Below, one piece after another: positions 27,057 through 35,632 of a stretch of 64,000 bases of DNA. A program made the translations under genes and the position numbers. Source of the DNA: Streptomyces cacaoi (lineage in GTDB: Bacteria; Actinomycetota; Actinomycetes; Streptomycetales; Streptomycetaceae); the NCBI RefSeq assembly GCF_006539165.1, contig NZ_BJMM01000002.1, positions 248,001 through 312,000 of the forward strand, read 5' to 3'. Each line of letters opens with the position of its first letter. The stretch's first letter is position 1. The notes beneath the pieces are model-generated. The model saw only the letters and a list, made by a program, of their open reading frames with translations. It had not been told where the DNA came from and ran no database searches.

Positions 27057-28202
27057 TCAGGAGAGGGGTGCGCCGCCCGGGTCGTTCGTCCAGCGCAGCA
27101 GGGCGCCCATCCCGCCCACCGGGACGTCCCGTTCGCCGTCGGTCACCAGGACCTCGGCGTCCGTCGCGGCCGCGCTGCGCAGCAGGGCGTCGTCGGCGCG
27201 GGCCGGTGCCGGGTCGGAGGAGCCCAGGTAGCGCAGCTCCGAGCGGCGCACCCCGAGCTGGTCGGGGTTCTCGCCGACCCACACCTCGCGCCCCCGGTCG
27301 GTGCCGCCGGGCCCCATCAGCAGCGTCCCGATGCGGTGCTCGCGTGCGGCCTCCACCAGGTCGGGCACGTCCTCCGCTGTGCCCGCCGAGAGGCCGGGGG
27401 CGCCGGGCGCGTGCCCGGCACGCAGCCCGTCCAGTGCCTCGGCGGTGTGCCGCTGCGCGTAGTCGGCGCGGGCCTGCTCCGTCGCCTCGTCCAGCAGCTC
27501 GGAGTCCGAGCCGGCCGCGCGGCCCCCGTGCCGGGTCTCCACCGCCGCCTCCCGCAGGGCCGGGGGCAGCCGGTCGTGCACCGCGCGGCGCTCCCGGGCG
27601 TCACCGCACAGCACCAGGACGTCGGCGCCGGTCGCCGCGAAACGCTCGGCGACCGCGTCGGCGATCAGACCGGCGTTGGACTCCCAGGTCTCCTCCACCC
27701 GCAGCTCGAAGTGGCGCTCGGACATGTCGCCGGTCGCGGTGCGGTGCACCGGGTAGTCCGAGCCGAGCGCCTGCCCGGCCGGGCGCACCCCCTGGGAATC
27801 GCGCAGCTCCATGTCGGCACCGGTGCGGTCGATCCGCACCGTCAGACACAGCGGGTCCTCGCGCATCAGCTCGGGCAGCGGAGCCAGGTGGGGAAGCACC
27901 GAGTACGACGTGAGCGTCTGCTGCGGCGGCTGGGTCAGCGGCAGATCGAGCACGACCTCGCCCCGGTTCGCGAAGACGGCCCTGCCGTGCGGCTCGTCCT
28001 GCGGCCGGAACGCCTCCAGCCGCTCGGTGACGGCACGGGCCGTGCGGCTGTCGGCACCCTGGCCGATCAAGGTCTCGCCCGCGTCGCGGGCCGTCAGCCG
28101 CCGCTCGGTCCCCGCCGACTCGGTGGCCTGGGCCGTACCCGCGTAGGCCGTCGCCCACGGACCGCTGCGGGCGAAGAGAGGGGTGAGGGATTCGAGGTGC
28201 AT
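27057..28202 (-). CDS. baeRF-type (Rv2629-like) peptidyl-tRNA hydrolase-fold protein
   Basis: A 381-residue cytosolic protein. The region around VLVLCGDARERRAV and the later LLMGPGGTDRG resembles the archaeal/bacterial eRF1-like (baeRF, Vms1-related) family, which acts on ribosome-associated or peptidyl-tRNA substrates; Rv2629 of Mycobacterium is a member. The N-terminal MHLESLTPLFARSGPWATAY start is typical of that family. ATG after GGGAGG. It is divergent from the MerR gene and next to the ABC-F factor, so ribosome-stress functions lie close together. The precise reaction is not known from sequence. Confidence 0.7.
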   Translation of the reverse strand: MHLESLTPLFARSGPWATAYAGTAQATESAGTERRLTARDAGETLIGQGADSRTARAVTERLEAFRPQDEPHGRAVFANRGEVVLDLPLTQPPQQTLTSYSVLPHLAPLPELMREDPLCLTVRIDRTGADMELRDSQGVRPAGQALGSDYPVHRTATGDMSERHFELRVEETWESNAGLIADAVAERFAATGADVLVLCGDARERRAVHDRLPPALREAAVETRHGGRAAGSDSELLDEATEQARADYAQRHTAEALDGLRAGHAPGAPGLSAGTAEDVPDLVEAAREHRIGTLLMGPGGTDRGREVWVGENPDQLGVRRSELRYLGSSDPAPARADDALLRSAAATDAEVLVTDGERDVPVGGMGALLRWTNDPGGAPLS

Positions 28203-28314
28203 GGTGCCTCCCTGCTTCGCGGCTGCTTGCGCAGTCCGCCGGGTACCCGGGCACGGGCCCCCGACACCGGCGGCGCCACGGACACCGCCGATGCCAGGGG
28301 GCCTCCGCCCTCCG

Positions 28315-28345
28315 TTGACCTTCGAGCCGCTCGAAGGCGCACAAT
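28315..28345 (+). promoter_or_regulatory. MerR-type promoter with 19-bp spacer and operator dyad
   Basis: TTGACC (-35) and CACAAT (-10) are separated by 19 bp rather than 17. Within the spacer sits the perfect dyad TTCGAG-CCG-CTCGAA (28321-28335). An over-long spacer holding a dyad is the hallmark of MerR-controlled promoters, where the activator twists the DNA. The predicted start lies at or just before the GTG of the MerR gene, so its message may be leaderless. Confidence 0.75.
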
Positions 28346-28352
28346 CGCCGCC

Positions 28353-29001
28353 GTGGACGACACCGACCGGGCGCACCGCGCCACCCGGGACGCGCCCGCA
28401 CGGGCCGGTACCGGAAACCTGATGAGCATCTCCGCCTTCGCCCGCCGCGTCGGCCTGGCGCCCAGCGCCCTGCGCTTCTACGACGACTGCGGCGTCCTGA
28501 GCCCCGCCGCCGTCGACCCCGTGACCGGCTACCGCTCCTACTCCCCGCAGCAGCACGACCGCGCCGTGCTGCTGCGGCGGCTGCGCACGGCCGGGCTGCC
28601 GCTCACCGGGGCCACCGCCGTGCTGGACGGCCCCCGCGACGGCCGGACCGTACGCGGACTGGACCCGGAACGCGGTCGCCGAGGGACTGCGGGCCACCGG
28701 CGCGCTGCCCGAGCGGGACGCCGAAGGACCGCTGCGCCGGCTGCTGGCCGCGCTGTGCGCCCGGGCCGACCTGGTCACGCTGGGCCTGCTGCTGCCGTCC
28801 TGGCTCGGTGACCTCGGTACCGAAGAGGACCGGACACGCTTGCTGACCGTCCTGAACATGGCACACGCCTCCCGCCGGCTGCCCGCCGAGGACCTCCGCA
28901 CCCTCCGGGACGCACTCGCCGCGCTCTCTCCCGCGCCGCAGCAGGAGCCCGCCCCCACGAGCGGCTCGGCGACCGTTCCCGCGACCGGCTCCGCCCCCTG
29001 A
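28353..29001 (+). pseudogene. MerR-family regulator, apparently frameshifted
   Basis: The first frame encodes a clear MerR helix-turn-helix, MSISAFARRVGLAPSALRFY then GYRSYSPQQ, after a GTG start close to the predicted transcription start. At about 28,645-28,670 the coding signal moves to the +1 frame, which runs as a well-composed helical sequence (ADWTRNAVAEGLRATGALPE to ATGSAP) to the stop. The first frame beyond that point is Arg-rich noise. One extra base or two missing bases would join them. This is either a sequencing error or a broken gene. Alternatively, the tail could be the remnant of another gene fused by deletion. No metal-binding Cys pattern is evident. Confidence 0.65.
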
Positions 29002-29107
29002 GCCCGGCCTGTCGCGCCCGGGCGAGGAGCGCTCCGCCGAGCGGTTTCACCCTCGCCCCGCGGTGTCACCACGGGAACGGGAGGACGATCCCGAGGAGGC
29101 GCGAGCC

Positions 29108-29548
29108 ATGACCACCGTTGTCGAGGAAATGCGCCGGACCCACCCGGTCGCACCGGATCCCGCCGTGGACGACGTCCTGGTGCGCTGTGTGGCCGCGTGC
29201 CAGTCCTGCGAACAAGCCTGCACGGCGTGCGCGGACGCCTGTCTGGGCGAGGACCAGGCGGACCGGCTGCGCACCTGTATCCGGCTCGACCAGCAGTGCG
29301 CCGACGTGTGCCACACCACGGCACGGCTGCTCATCCGGCACCACGACGGGCACGGCGGTTCCCTGGCGGGCCAGGCCGAACAGGGCGCCGTACGCGCCCA
29401 GTTGGAGGCGTGCGCCCTGCTGTGCGCGGCCTGTGCCCAGGAGTGCGAACGGCACGCCGCACACCATGCGCACTGCCGGGTGTGCGCCGCCGCCTGCCGC
29501 AGCTGCGAGGAGTCCTGCCGCGCACTGCTGGCCACCCTGGAGCACTGA
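29108..29548 (+). CDS. Copper-storage-type Cys-rich four-helix protein (Csp/DUF326)
   Basis: A 146-residue cytosolic protein with 18 cysteines arranged at helix-spaced intervals (CVAACQSCEQACTACADAC, then CALLCAACAQEC and CRVCAAACRSCEESC). This is the pattern of Csp3-type bundles that bind many Cu(I) ions inside a tube of Cys side chains. There is no signal peptide, consistent with the cytosolic Csp3 subgroup. ATG after GAGGAGG. It appears monocistronic. Copper-responsive control is plausible but no CsoR-type site was recognised. Confidence 0.88.
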   Translation: MTTVVEEMRRTHPVAPDPAVDDVLVRCVAACQSCEQACTACADACLGEDQADRLRTCIRLDQQCADVCHTTARLLIRHHDGHGGSLAGQAEQGAVRAQLEACALLCAACAQECERHAAHHAHCRVCAAACRSCEESCRALLATLEH

Positions 29549-29930
29549 CCCCGACCCCCGCCCGGCCTCCGCCGGACCCCCGCCGGTGCCGGTCTGACCA
29601 CGCCCGCCGGGTGAGCCGCCACGCGACCGCCGCGAGACCCCTGCCGGACCGCCGTCGCAGCTCTCCCGGGGCCGACCGACCGCCGCCGCAGCTCTCCCGG
29701 AGGCCGCAGGACGTCCCCGACGTGCGGCCCTCCCGTAGCGGGTGCGGCGTCCTCCGCCCCGGGAGTCGGCCGCCGGTCCCCGGGCGGAGGACGCGCCTCC
29801 GGCTGCCCTGAGTGGGGCGGACCGAACCCCGGGGTGGGGCAGCCCGAACCCCCGGGAGGTGGTGGGCCGAACCCTCTGGATCCGTGGCGGCACGATCGAT
29901 CCGCGCCCGTGGCCGCACGAGCCTTGGGGC
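29549..29930. other. Non-coding region upstream of the sensor/two-component operon
   Basis: About 380 bp without a credible gene. It contains two copies of CGCAGCTCTCCCGG (near 29,656 and 29,689) and, closer to the next gene, three phased CCGAACCC repeats described separately. An open frame through it has poor composition and no ribosome site. Confidence 0.5.
29822..29874. repeat. Three CCGAACCC repeats spaced two helical turns
   Basis: Exact octamers start at 29822, 29844 and 29867, that is 22 and 23 bp apart, all in the same direction. Even spacing on one DNA face suggests cooperative binding by a regulator, most simply the LuxR-type response regulator encoded two genes downstream. They end 57 bp before the sensor-domain gene. 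Confidence 0.6.
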
Positions 29931-30662
29931 ATGACGAGTGCACCGACCCCGTCGAATTCCTCGCCGTCCGCCCCGGGTTCGCCGTCCGCCCCGGGTTCGC
30001 CCCCTTCCCCGAGCCCGTCGGCCGAACCGGACGCGTCGCGTCCGCCCACCGGGCCGGGTGCCGGCCCCGCCGCCGGGCCCACCTCCGGCAGCCGGCTGGC
30101 GCTCGTCCTCGGCGAACCCTTCCGTGCCCGCACCTGGCGTCGGGTCGCCCACATCCTGCTGGCCGTTCCCGTCGGCCTGGTGTCGCTGCCGCTCGCTGCG
30201 GCCGGTGGCCCCGCCGGGCGCCTCCAGTACGGTCTGGCGCGGCTGCTGCCCGGCGTGGCGGGCGGGCCGCGCACGCCGGGCGGGCCGCGTGCGTTCGCGC
30301 ACGCGCTGCTGGCCCTTCCGCTCAACGTCGTCGCCCTGATGACCACGTGCTACGGCTGGGCGCTCGTCCTGCTCAATCTGGCCTGGCCGCTGCGGCCCCT
30401 GGTCGGCATGCCGCTGCACGCGGAACGCTCCTGGGGCGGTCCGTCCGTTCTCGGCGCGTGGCTCGTCCACGCCGCGGGCGGGGGTGTGACCTTCCTGCTG
30501 GCGATGCCGTGGATCTGCCGCGGACTGGCCGCGCTCCAGGCCCGGCTCCTGACGAGCGTGCTCGGCGGACGGGGCGGCGCGGCCGGGACGACGGTGGTCC
30601 TCGCGCTTCTGGTGGCGGGAGGGGGTGCCGTGCTCGCCGTCCCGGTCGTCCACCAGCTGTGA
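29931..30662 (+). CDS. Membrane sensor-domain protein linked to a two-component system
   Basis: A 243-residue protein with a Ser/Pro-rich cytoplasmic N-terminus of about 60 residues and then about four hydrophobic segments (from AHILLAVPVGLVSLPLAA onward). It resembles the 'putative sensor' domain that is fused to histidine kinases in many Streptomyces proteins; here it stands alone directly upstream of the kinase. The kinase downstream carries another such sensor domain. The in-frame upstream ATG has no ribosome site; even the chosen start has only a weak one. Confidence 0.65.
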   Translation: MTSAPTPSNSSPSAPGSPSAPGSPPSPSPSAEPDASRPPTGPGAGPAAGPTSGSRLALVLGEPFRARTWRRVAHILLAVPVGLVSLPLAAAGGPAGRLQYGLARLLPGVAGGPRTPGGPRAFAHALLALPLNVVALMTTCYGWALVLLNLAWPLRPLVGMPLHAERSWGGPSVLGAWLVHAAGGGVTFLLAMPWICRGLAALQARLLTSVLGGRGGAAGTTVVLALLVAGGGAVLAVPVVHQL

Positions 30663-30733
30663 CCGGCCACCGCCCCGGCCGCTCCGGCCCCTCGCCCCTG
30701 GACGTGTCGGCGCCCGCGCCTACGCTGAGGACC

Positions 30734-32074
30734 GTGCCGTCCCTCCCGACAGCCCCGACCGCCGCCCCGGCGCGCCGGATCGCGGCTGCCGCGGCCACCG
30801 CTCTGCGCCCGGTGTTCGGGCTCGGGGCGCTCGCCCGGGTGCTGTACGCGCTGCTCGCGCTGCCGCTGGGGCTGCTCCTGCTGGCCCTCGTGCCGGTGGG
30901 GCTGCTGCTCGGTGTGCTGCTGTCGTGGACGGCGCCGGGGCTGTGGCTCCTGGCCCTCACCGTCCGGGGCGCGCTCGCCGCCGGTGCGCTGAACCGGGCG
31001 CTCACCCGGTGGCTGCTGGACGAGACGATCGAGCCGCCGCCGCACCCCGCGGGCCCCCGGGCGGGCGCGCGGCGGCGCGCGTTGCTGCGAAGTCGCGCCG
31101 GGTGGCGGGCGGTCGGCTGGTGCCTGTCCGGCTGGGCCCTGGCGCTGCCGCCGCTCGTCGCGGTCGTCGCCGGATACGTCTACGGCCTGCTGTTGCTGGC
31201 GCATCCGGTCCTGCGCCACTGGAACGTGCGTACCGTGCGCGAGCCGGACGGAACGGTCCGGCACGTCGCCCTGGAGATCGCCGACATCTCCTTCGACCCG
31301 TGGCCCCGCTTCCTCGTCCCCATGGCGGCCGGTGCGCTGCTGCTGGCCGCCGCGCCGCTCCTGCTGCGGTGGGCGTTCCGGCCCTACCGGTGGGCGGCGC
31401 GTGCCTGGCTGGGGCCCAGCGCGGCCGATCTGCGCATCCGTGCCCTGGAGGAGAGCCGTGCGCTGGCCGTCACGGACTCCGCCGCCACGCTGCGCCGGCT
31501 CGAACGCGATCTGCACGACGGCACCCAGGCCCGGCTGGTGGGCCTGGGGATGCATCTCACCCTGCTGCGCGAGCTGCTCGACAGCGGCGCCGGCCCCGAG
31601 CGGCTGGGCACGGTCCTCGACACCGCCCGGGAGAACGCCCATTCCGCCGTCGTCGAACTGCGCGATCTCGTCAAGGGCATCCACCCGCCCGTGCTCGACC
31701 AGGGCCTGGACGCCGCGCTGTCCACCCTGCTCGCCTCGGCGCCGCTCCCGGCCGAGCTGACCTGTGCGCTCCCGCGCCGCCCCGGCCGCCCGGTCGAGGC
31801 CATCGCGTACTTCTGCGCCGCGGAACTCGTCGCCAACGCCGTCAAGCACAGCGGCGCGCAGAAGCTGGCCGTCGACGTCCGGCTGGACGCGGAACAGCTC
31901 GTGCTGACCGTGCGCGACGACGGACGCGGGGGAGCGGTGGTCGGCGCCGGCAGCGGGCTGAGCGGGCTGCGCGCGCGGGCGGGCACCGTGGACGGAACCC
32001 TGGAGTGTGCCAGCCCACCGGGAGGCCCTACGGTGGTCACCGTCCGGCTGCCCGCTTCCGGTCTGCGGAAGTGA
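30734..32074 (+). CDS. Sensor histidine kinase, NarL/DesK type
   Basis: A 446-residue membrane kinase. The N-terminal half has four hydrophobic segments of the 'putative sensor' type. The HisKA_3 dimer region has the phospho-accepting His in ERDLHDGTQARL (H261), and the ATPase domain has AAELVANAVKHSGA and GRGG/GLSGLRARA. A TACGCT box lies 7-8 bases before the GTG start, so a leaderless transcript from its own promoter is possible. It is paired with the following response regulator. Confidence 0.88.
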   Translation: MPSLPTAPTAAPARRIAAAAATALRPVFGLGALARVLYALLALPLGLLLLALVPVGLLLGVLLSWTAPGLWLLALTVRGALAAGALNRALTRWLLDETIEPPPHPAGPRAGARRRALLRSRAGWRAVGWCLSGWALALPPLVAVVAGYVYGLLLLAHPVLRHWNVRTVREPDGTVRHVALEIADISFDPWPRFLVPMAAGALLLAAAPLLLRWAFRPYRWAARAWLGPSAADLRIRALEESRALAVTDSAATLRRLERDLHDGTQARLVGLGMHLTLLRELLDSGAGPERLGTVLDTARENAHSAVVELRDLVKGIHPPVLDQGLDAALSTLLASAPLPAELTCALPRRPGRPVEAIAYFCAAELVANAVKHSGAQKLAVDVRLDAEQLVLTVRDDGRGGAVVGAGSGLSGLRARAGTVDGTLECASPPGGPTVVTVRLPASGLRK

Positions 32075-32168
32075 CGGGCGGCATGCGGCAGTCGGCCACG
32101 GGCGCGTGCACGGTCGGGCCCGCTCCGGGCGCCGGGAAGGACACCACAGCGGACGGGGGAGCCGGGCC

Positions 32169-32816
32169 ATGCGCGTCGTGATCGCCGAGGATTCCGCGAT
32201 TCTGCGGGACGGCCTCGCCCAGCTCCTCACGCTGCGCGGGGTGGAGGTGGCCGCCGCCGTGGACGACGCCGAGCAGCTGCTCGCCGCGGTCGGCACCCAT
32301 CGCCCCGACGCCGCCGTGGTGGACATCCGGCTGCCGCCCGGGCACAGCGACGAGGGGCTGCGGGCGGCGGCCGAGCTGCGTGCCCGGCACCCGGGCACCG
32401 GCGTGCTGATCTTCTCCCAGTACGTGGAGACCCGGTACGCCGAACAGCTGCTGGGCGACGGCGCGGCCGGCGTCGGCTATCTGCTCAAGGAACGCGTCAC
32501 GGACATCGGCGAGTTCACCGACGCGCTGCGCCGGGTCGCCGCCGGCGGCACCGCGCTCGATCCCGAGGTGGTCTCCCAGCTGTTCGGCGCCCGCCGCCGG
32601 GCGGGAGCGCTCGACGCCCTGACCCCGCGCGAGCGCGAGGTGCTGGGCCTGATGGCCGAGGGCCGCTCCAACCAGGCCATCGCCGCGGGCTTCGTCGTCT
32701 CGGAGCGCGCCGTGGAGAAGCACATCGCCAACATCTTCGGCAAGCTCGGCCTTCCTCCGACGGAGACCGGGCACCGCCGTGTCCTGGCCGTGCTGCGCTA
32801 CCTGGAGAGCGGCTGA
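32169..32816 (+). CDS. LuxR/NarL-family response regulator
   Basis: A 215-residue regulator with a receiver domain (acidic E7-D8, phospho-accepting D52 in VVDIRLP, Lys in YLLKERV) and a C-terminal LuxR helix-turn-helix (LTPREREVLGLMAEGRSNQAIA to EKHIANIFGKL). Its target may include the repeats upstream of the sensor gene. ATG preceded by GGGGGAGCC. It is the last gene of the three-gene signalling set. Confidence 0.9.
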   Translation: MRVVIAEDSAILRDGLAQLLTLRGVEVAAAVDDAEQLLAAVGTHRPDAAVVDIRLPPGHSDEGLRAAAELRARHPGTGVLIFSQYVETRYAEQLLGDGAAGVGYLLKERVTDIGEFTDALRRVAAGGTALDPEVVSQLFGARRRAGALDALTPREREVLGLMAEGRSNQAIAAGFVVSERAVEKHIANIFGKLGLPPTETGHRRVLAVLRYLESG

Positions 32817-32868
32817 ACCCGGCGCGGCCCGCCTCCTCGGTCAGGAGTTCGTCAAGTCACCCATAACG

Positions 32869-32894
32869 CAGGGGAGTTGGGGAATTCTCCCCTG
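32869..32894. repeat. Inverted repeat upstream of small hypothetical gene
   Basis: A perfect 8-bp stem CAGGGGAG / CTCCCCTG with a 10-nt AT-containing loop, 29 bp before the next ATG. It could be the terminator of the response-regulator gene or an operator/5' hairpin of the small gene. Confidence 0.5.
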
Positions 32895-32923
32895 GTGGCG
32901 GGAGGCGACACCGGGGGTGGGAC

Positions 32924-33181
32924 ATGACACAGACGGGTGCGCGGCGGTGCGCGGCGGCCGATGCGAGGGATCCGACACCGTGCGAGGGACGGGCCGACGC
33001 CGTGGCCGTCCTCGACGCGGCGGGACGGCAGCTCACCGGCTGCGTCCACCACGGCGCCCGGCTGCTGGCCAGCCTGGACGGCGGCCGGCTGCACCCCTCG
33101 GCTGCGGCGCTGCCCTGGGCCGTCGAGGTGTACTGCCGGGCCGCCGAACTGCCGCCGTCCCCCTGGATCGTGGGGCGCTGA
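32924..33181 (+). CDS. Small hypothetical protein
   Basis: An 85-residue protein without membrane segments, with a middle part (AVAVLDAAGRQLTGCVHHGARLLASLDGG) that suggests a small folded domain. Three of its four Cys are in the first half. Third-position GC is high, and a purine-rich stretch precedes the ATG, though it is not a strong ribosome site. I do not recognise the family. It lies alone between the response regulator and the reductase gene. Confidence 0.55.
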   Translation: MTQTGARRCAAADARDPTPCEGRADAVAVLDAAGRQLTGCVHHGARLLASLDGGRLHPSAAALPWAVEVYCRAAELPPSPWIVGR

Positions 33182-33301
33182 GCCGCCGGCGCAGCGGGGC
33201 CGCGGTCCTCGCGTCGCTCTCGGCAGCCGGCGGTGCGTGATGGTGGGATGCGGGCAGGGAGTCCGGCAGGCTCCCGCCACCCCGCGCGAAGGAGAGACGG
33301 C

Positions 33302-34333
33302 ATGTGCCCCGCTGACACCGGCGAAGGCGCCGGAAACACCGAGTACGGCAGGAAGGCGTTCAAGCGGTCCAGGAGCCACTTCGCGGACCGGATCACCGCG
33401 GACGGGCGGGACGGCTGGCCCGTGGAGGCGGGCCGCTACCGCCTCGTCGTCAGCCGTGCCTGCCCCTGGGCGAGCCGGGCGCTGGTCTCCCGGCGGCTGC
33501 TGGGACTGGAGAGCGCGCTGTCGCTGGCCGTCGCCGACCCCATCCAGGACGACCGCAGCTGGCGCTTCACCCTCGACCCGGGTGACCGCGACCCGGTGCT
33601 GGGCATCCGCTTCCTGCACGAGGCGTACGACAAGCGGGAGACGAACTATCCCGGCGGGGTGAGCGTCCCCGCGATCGTGGACGTGCCCAGCGGCGAACTC
33701 GTCACCAACGACTACCAGCAGATCACCCTCGACCTGGCCACCGAATGGTCGGCGCTGCACCGCCCCGGCGCACCCGACCTGTACCCCGAGGCGCTCCGCG
33801 ACGAGATCGACGAGGTGGCCGAGGGCGTCTACCGGGACGTCAACAACGGTGTCTACCGCGCCGGGTTCGCCACCGGCCAGGAGGAGTACGACAAGGCGTA
33901 CGCCGATGTCTTCCGCCGGCTGGACCTGCTCTCCGAGCGGCTGCGCGACCGCCGCTATCTGGTCGGGGACACCCTCACCGAGGCCGACATCCGGCTGTTC
34001 ACCACGCTGGTCCGCTTCGACGCCGTCTACCACGGCCACTTCAAGTGCAACCGGAACAAGCTCGCCGAGGACCCGGTGCTGTGGGCCTATGTGCGCGACC
34101 TGTACCAGACGCCCGGCTTCGGGGACACCGTGGACTTCGACCACATCAAACGGCACTACTACGTCGTGCACACCGGCATCAACCCGACCTCGATCGTGCC
34201 CGTCGGCCCCGACCTGTCCGGCTGGCTGACGCCGCACCACCGCGAGCAGCTCGGCGGCCGGCCGTTCGGTGACGGTACGCCGCCGCCCCCGGTGCCCGCC
34301 GGTGAGGAGGTTCCCGCGGGTCACCGGCCCTGA
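33302..34333 (+). CDS. Glutathionyl-hydroquinone reductase-like Xi-class GST
   Basis: A 343-residue protein of the Xi-class GST (YqjG/PcpF) family that reduces thiol-hydroquinone conjugates. The catalytic CPWA (C54) heads the thioredoxin-like domain, and the C-terminal domain includes DTLTEADIRLFTTLVRFD and HFKCNRN. Actinobacteria make mycothiol, so a mycothiol-linked role is likely here, which is inference. ATG after GAAGGAGA. Its end overlaps the convergent 2H phosphoesterase by 13 bp. Confidence 0.9.
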   Translation: MCPADTGEGAGNTEYGRKAFKRSRSHFADRITADGRDGWPVEAGRYRLVVSRACPWASRALVSRRLLGLESALSLAVADPIQDDRSWRFTLDPGDRDPVLGIRFLHEAYDKRETNYPGGVSVPAIVDVPSGELVTNDYQQITLDLATEWSALHRPGAPDLYPEALRDEIDEVAEGVYRDVNNGVYRAGFATGQEEYDKAYADVFRRLDLLSERLRDRRYLVGDTLTEADIRLFTTLVRFDAVYHGHFKCNRNKLAEDPVLWAYVRDLYQTPGFGDTVDFDHIKRHYYVVHTGINPTSIVPVGPDLSGWLTPHHREQLGGRPFGDGTPPPPVPAGEEVPAGHRP

Positions 34334-35007
34334 GCGCCGGCCGCCCCGCGGGCCGCTCCTCCCGGCGGGGGCGCCGCCGGCCCGCCGGGGCGTCCGTCGT
34401 CCGCGCCCGTGCCACCCGCCGCCGCCTCGGCGCCGAGCGGGAACGACAGCCACGGCACCCACCGCCGCCCGTCGTGGACCACCAGATCGACCGCCCGTAT
34501 CCGCGCCCGCACCGGCAGGTGCCCGGCCAGCCGGGCCTCGATCGTCCGGTGCACGGCCGCACCGCCGGTGTTGGCGACGGTCAGATGCGGATCCAGCTCG
34601 CCCAACAGCCCGCCGTACGGCGGGTGTTCCGGCCAGCGGGCGGCCACGGCCCGGGTGAGGGCCCGCAGCGGCGCCGCCGGCTCCGGCACCAGGTGCAGCA
34701 CACCGGGGAAGCGACCGCAGCGCGCGAATTCCACGGTGAACGGCGGGTGCCCGGCGAACAGCCCGGCGAGGGCGGCGCGTTCGGCCGGGCCGACGCCGGA
34801 GCGGTGCAGGAAGGGGAAGAGCACGGTCAGATGGGCCGTGCCGCCGTGGCGCGCCGCGGTGTCGTACCGTGCCCGCCAGTGCGCCACCAGCGCGTCGGCC
34901 TCCGGCACCGGCACGCTCAGCGCCGTCGTCCCCACCGCGACCGGCCATCCCCCGCCGTCCTGCGCCCGGTCCTGCTCCGCCGTCGCCGCCGCCTCCTGTT
35001 GTGCCAT
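34321..35007 (-). CDS. 2'-5' RNA ligase-family (2H phosphoesterase) protein
   Basis: A 228-residue protein with the paired catalytic His motifs of 2H phosphoesterases: HLTVLFPF (H59) and HLTVANTG (H141). Members open 2',3'-cyclic phosphates or join RNA ends; the cellular substrate is unknown. The C-terminal 40 residues are a low-complexity Ala/Gly/Pro tail. The start was chosen at MAQQEAA because the N-terminal extension of the longer frame runs through the next gene. Confidence 0.82.
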   Translation of the reverse strand: MAQQEAAATAEQDRAQDGGGWPVAVGTTALSVPVPEADALVAHWRARYDTAARHGGTAHLTVLFPFLHRSGVGPAERAALAGLFAGHPPFTVEFARCGRFPGVLHLVPEPAAPLRALTRAVAARWPEHPPYGGLLGELDPHLTVANTGGAAVHRTIEARLAGHLPVRARIRAVDLVVHDGRRWVPWLSFPLGAEAAAGGTGADDGRPGGPAAPPPGGAARGAAGAQGR

Positions 35008-35111
35008 GGCCGCACGGTAGGCCACGCCGTCGGCCGCCGTCCGCCCGGCCGCCGCCTCTCCGCACCCCCGTGTGCTCCCCGGGCAGCGCGAGCGGGGGCG
35101 GTCCCGCCGGG

Positions 35112-35480
35112 TCAGGCGCCGGGCACGCGGTCCAGGAAGCCGTGCACGGCGGTGATGCGGCCGTCCGCGTCCAGCGTGACGACATCGGACCCGGCGGCCG
35201 GCGAGCTGCCGTCGGCCGTGGAGACGAGGTCCCAGCTGAACCGGGCGATGTCGTGGTGGCCGTCGACGCCGCCGGTCATCCGGAACTCGCAGCCGGGGAA
35301 CTGCTCGCGGGCCGCACCGATCGCGGCCGTCAGCTCCGCGTGGCCCCGCACCGAGGCCAGCGGATCGGTGTACGAGCCGTCCTCGGCCCAGGCGGCGGCC
35401 ACGGCCGCGGCCCGGGCGGCGGCGTCCGGGGCGTTCCAGGCGGCGAAGTAGCGCTCGGCCGCCGTCTCGTAGATGCTCAT
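35112..35480 (-). CDS. SnoaL/NTF2-like small domain protein
   Basis: A 122-residue protein with the SnoaL-like NTF2 fold pattern: AAERYFAAWNAPD, then WAEDGSYTDPLASVRGHAEL and a final beta strand GRITAVHGFLDR. Such proteins act as cyclases, isomerases or carriers for small hydrophobic compounds; nothing here narrows it. ATG after GAGGAGAGGATC. It is divergent from the frameshifted nucleotidyltransferase. Confidence 0.8.
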   Translation of the reverse strand: MSIYETAAERYFAAWNAPDAAARAAAVAAAWAEDGSYTDPLASVRGHAELTAAIGAAREQFPGCEFRMTGGVDGHHDIARFSWDLVSTADGSSPAAGSDVVTLDADGRITAVHGFLDRVPGA

Positions 35481-35632
35481 GCCGGATCCTCTCCTCGGTG
35501 GCCACCGCTCGGTCGGCGGCCGGTGCACCGACGATGCCCCGGCGCCGGCCGCCGGGTCGATGACGCCCGGGGTAATGCCCGCCGACGGCCCCGCCGCTGC
35601 CGGCCACGGCGCGCCGTGTTAGCTTCCGCCGT

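Noticed and set aside
29549..29930. CRISPR-like or mobile element repeats in the region before the sensor gene
   Set aside because: Repeats are short octamers with no unique spacers, no terminal inverted repeats and no transposase or Cas gene.
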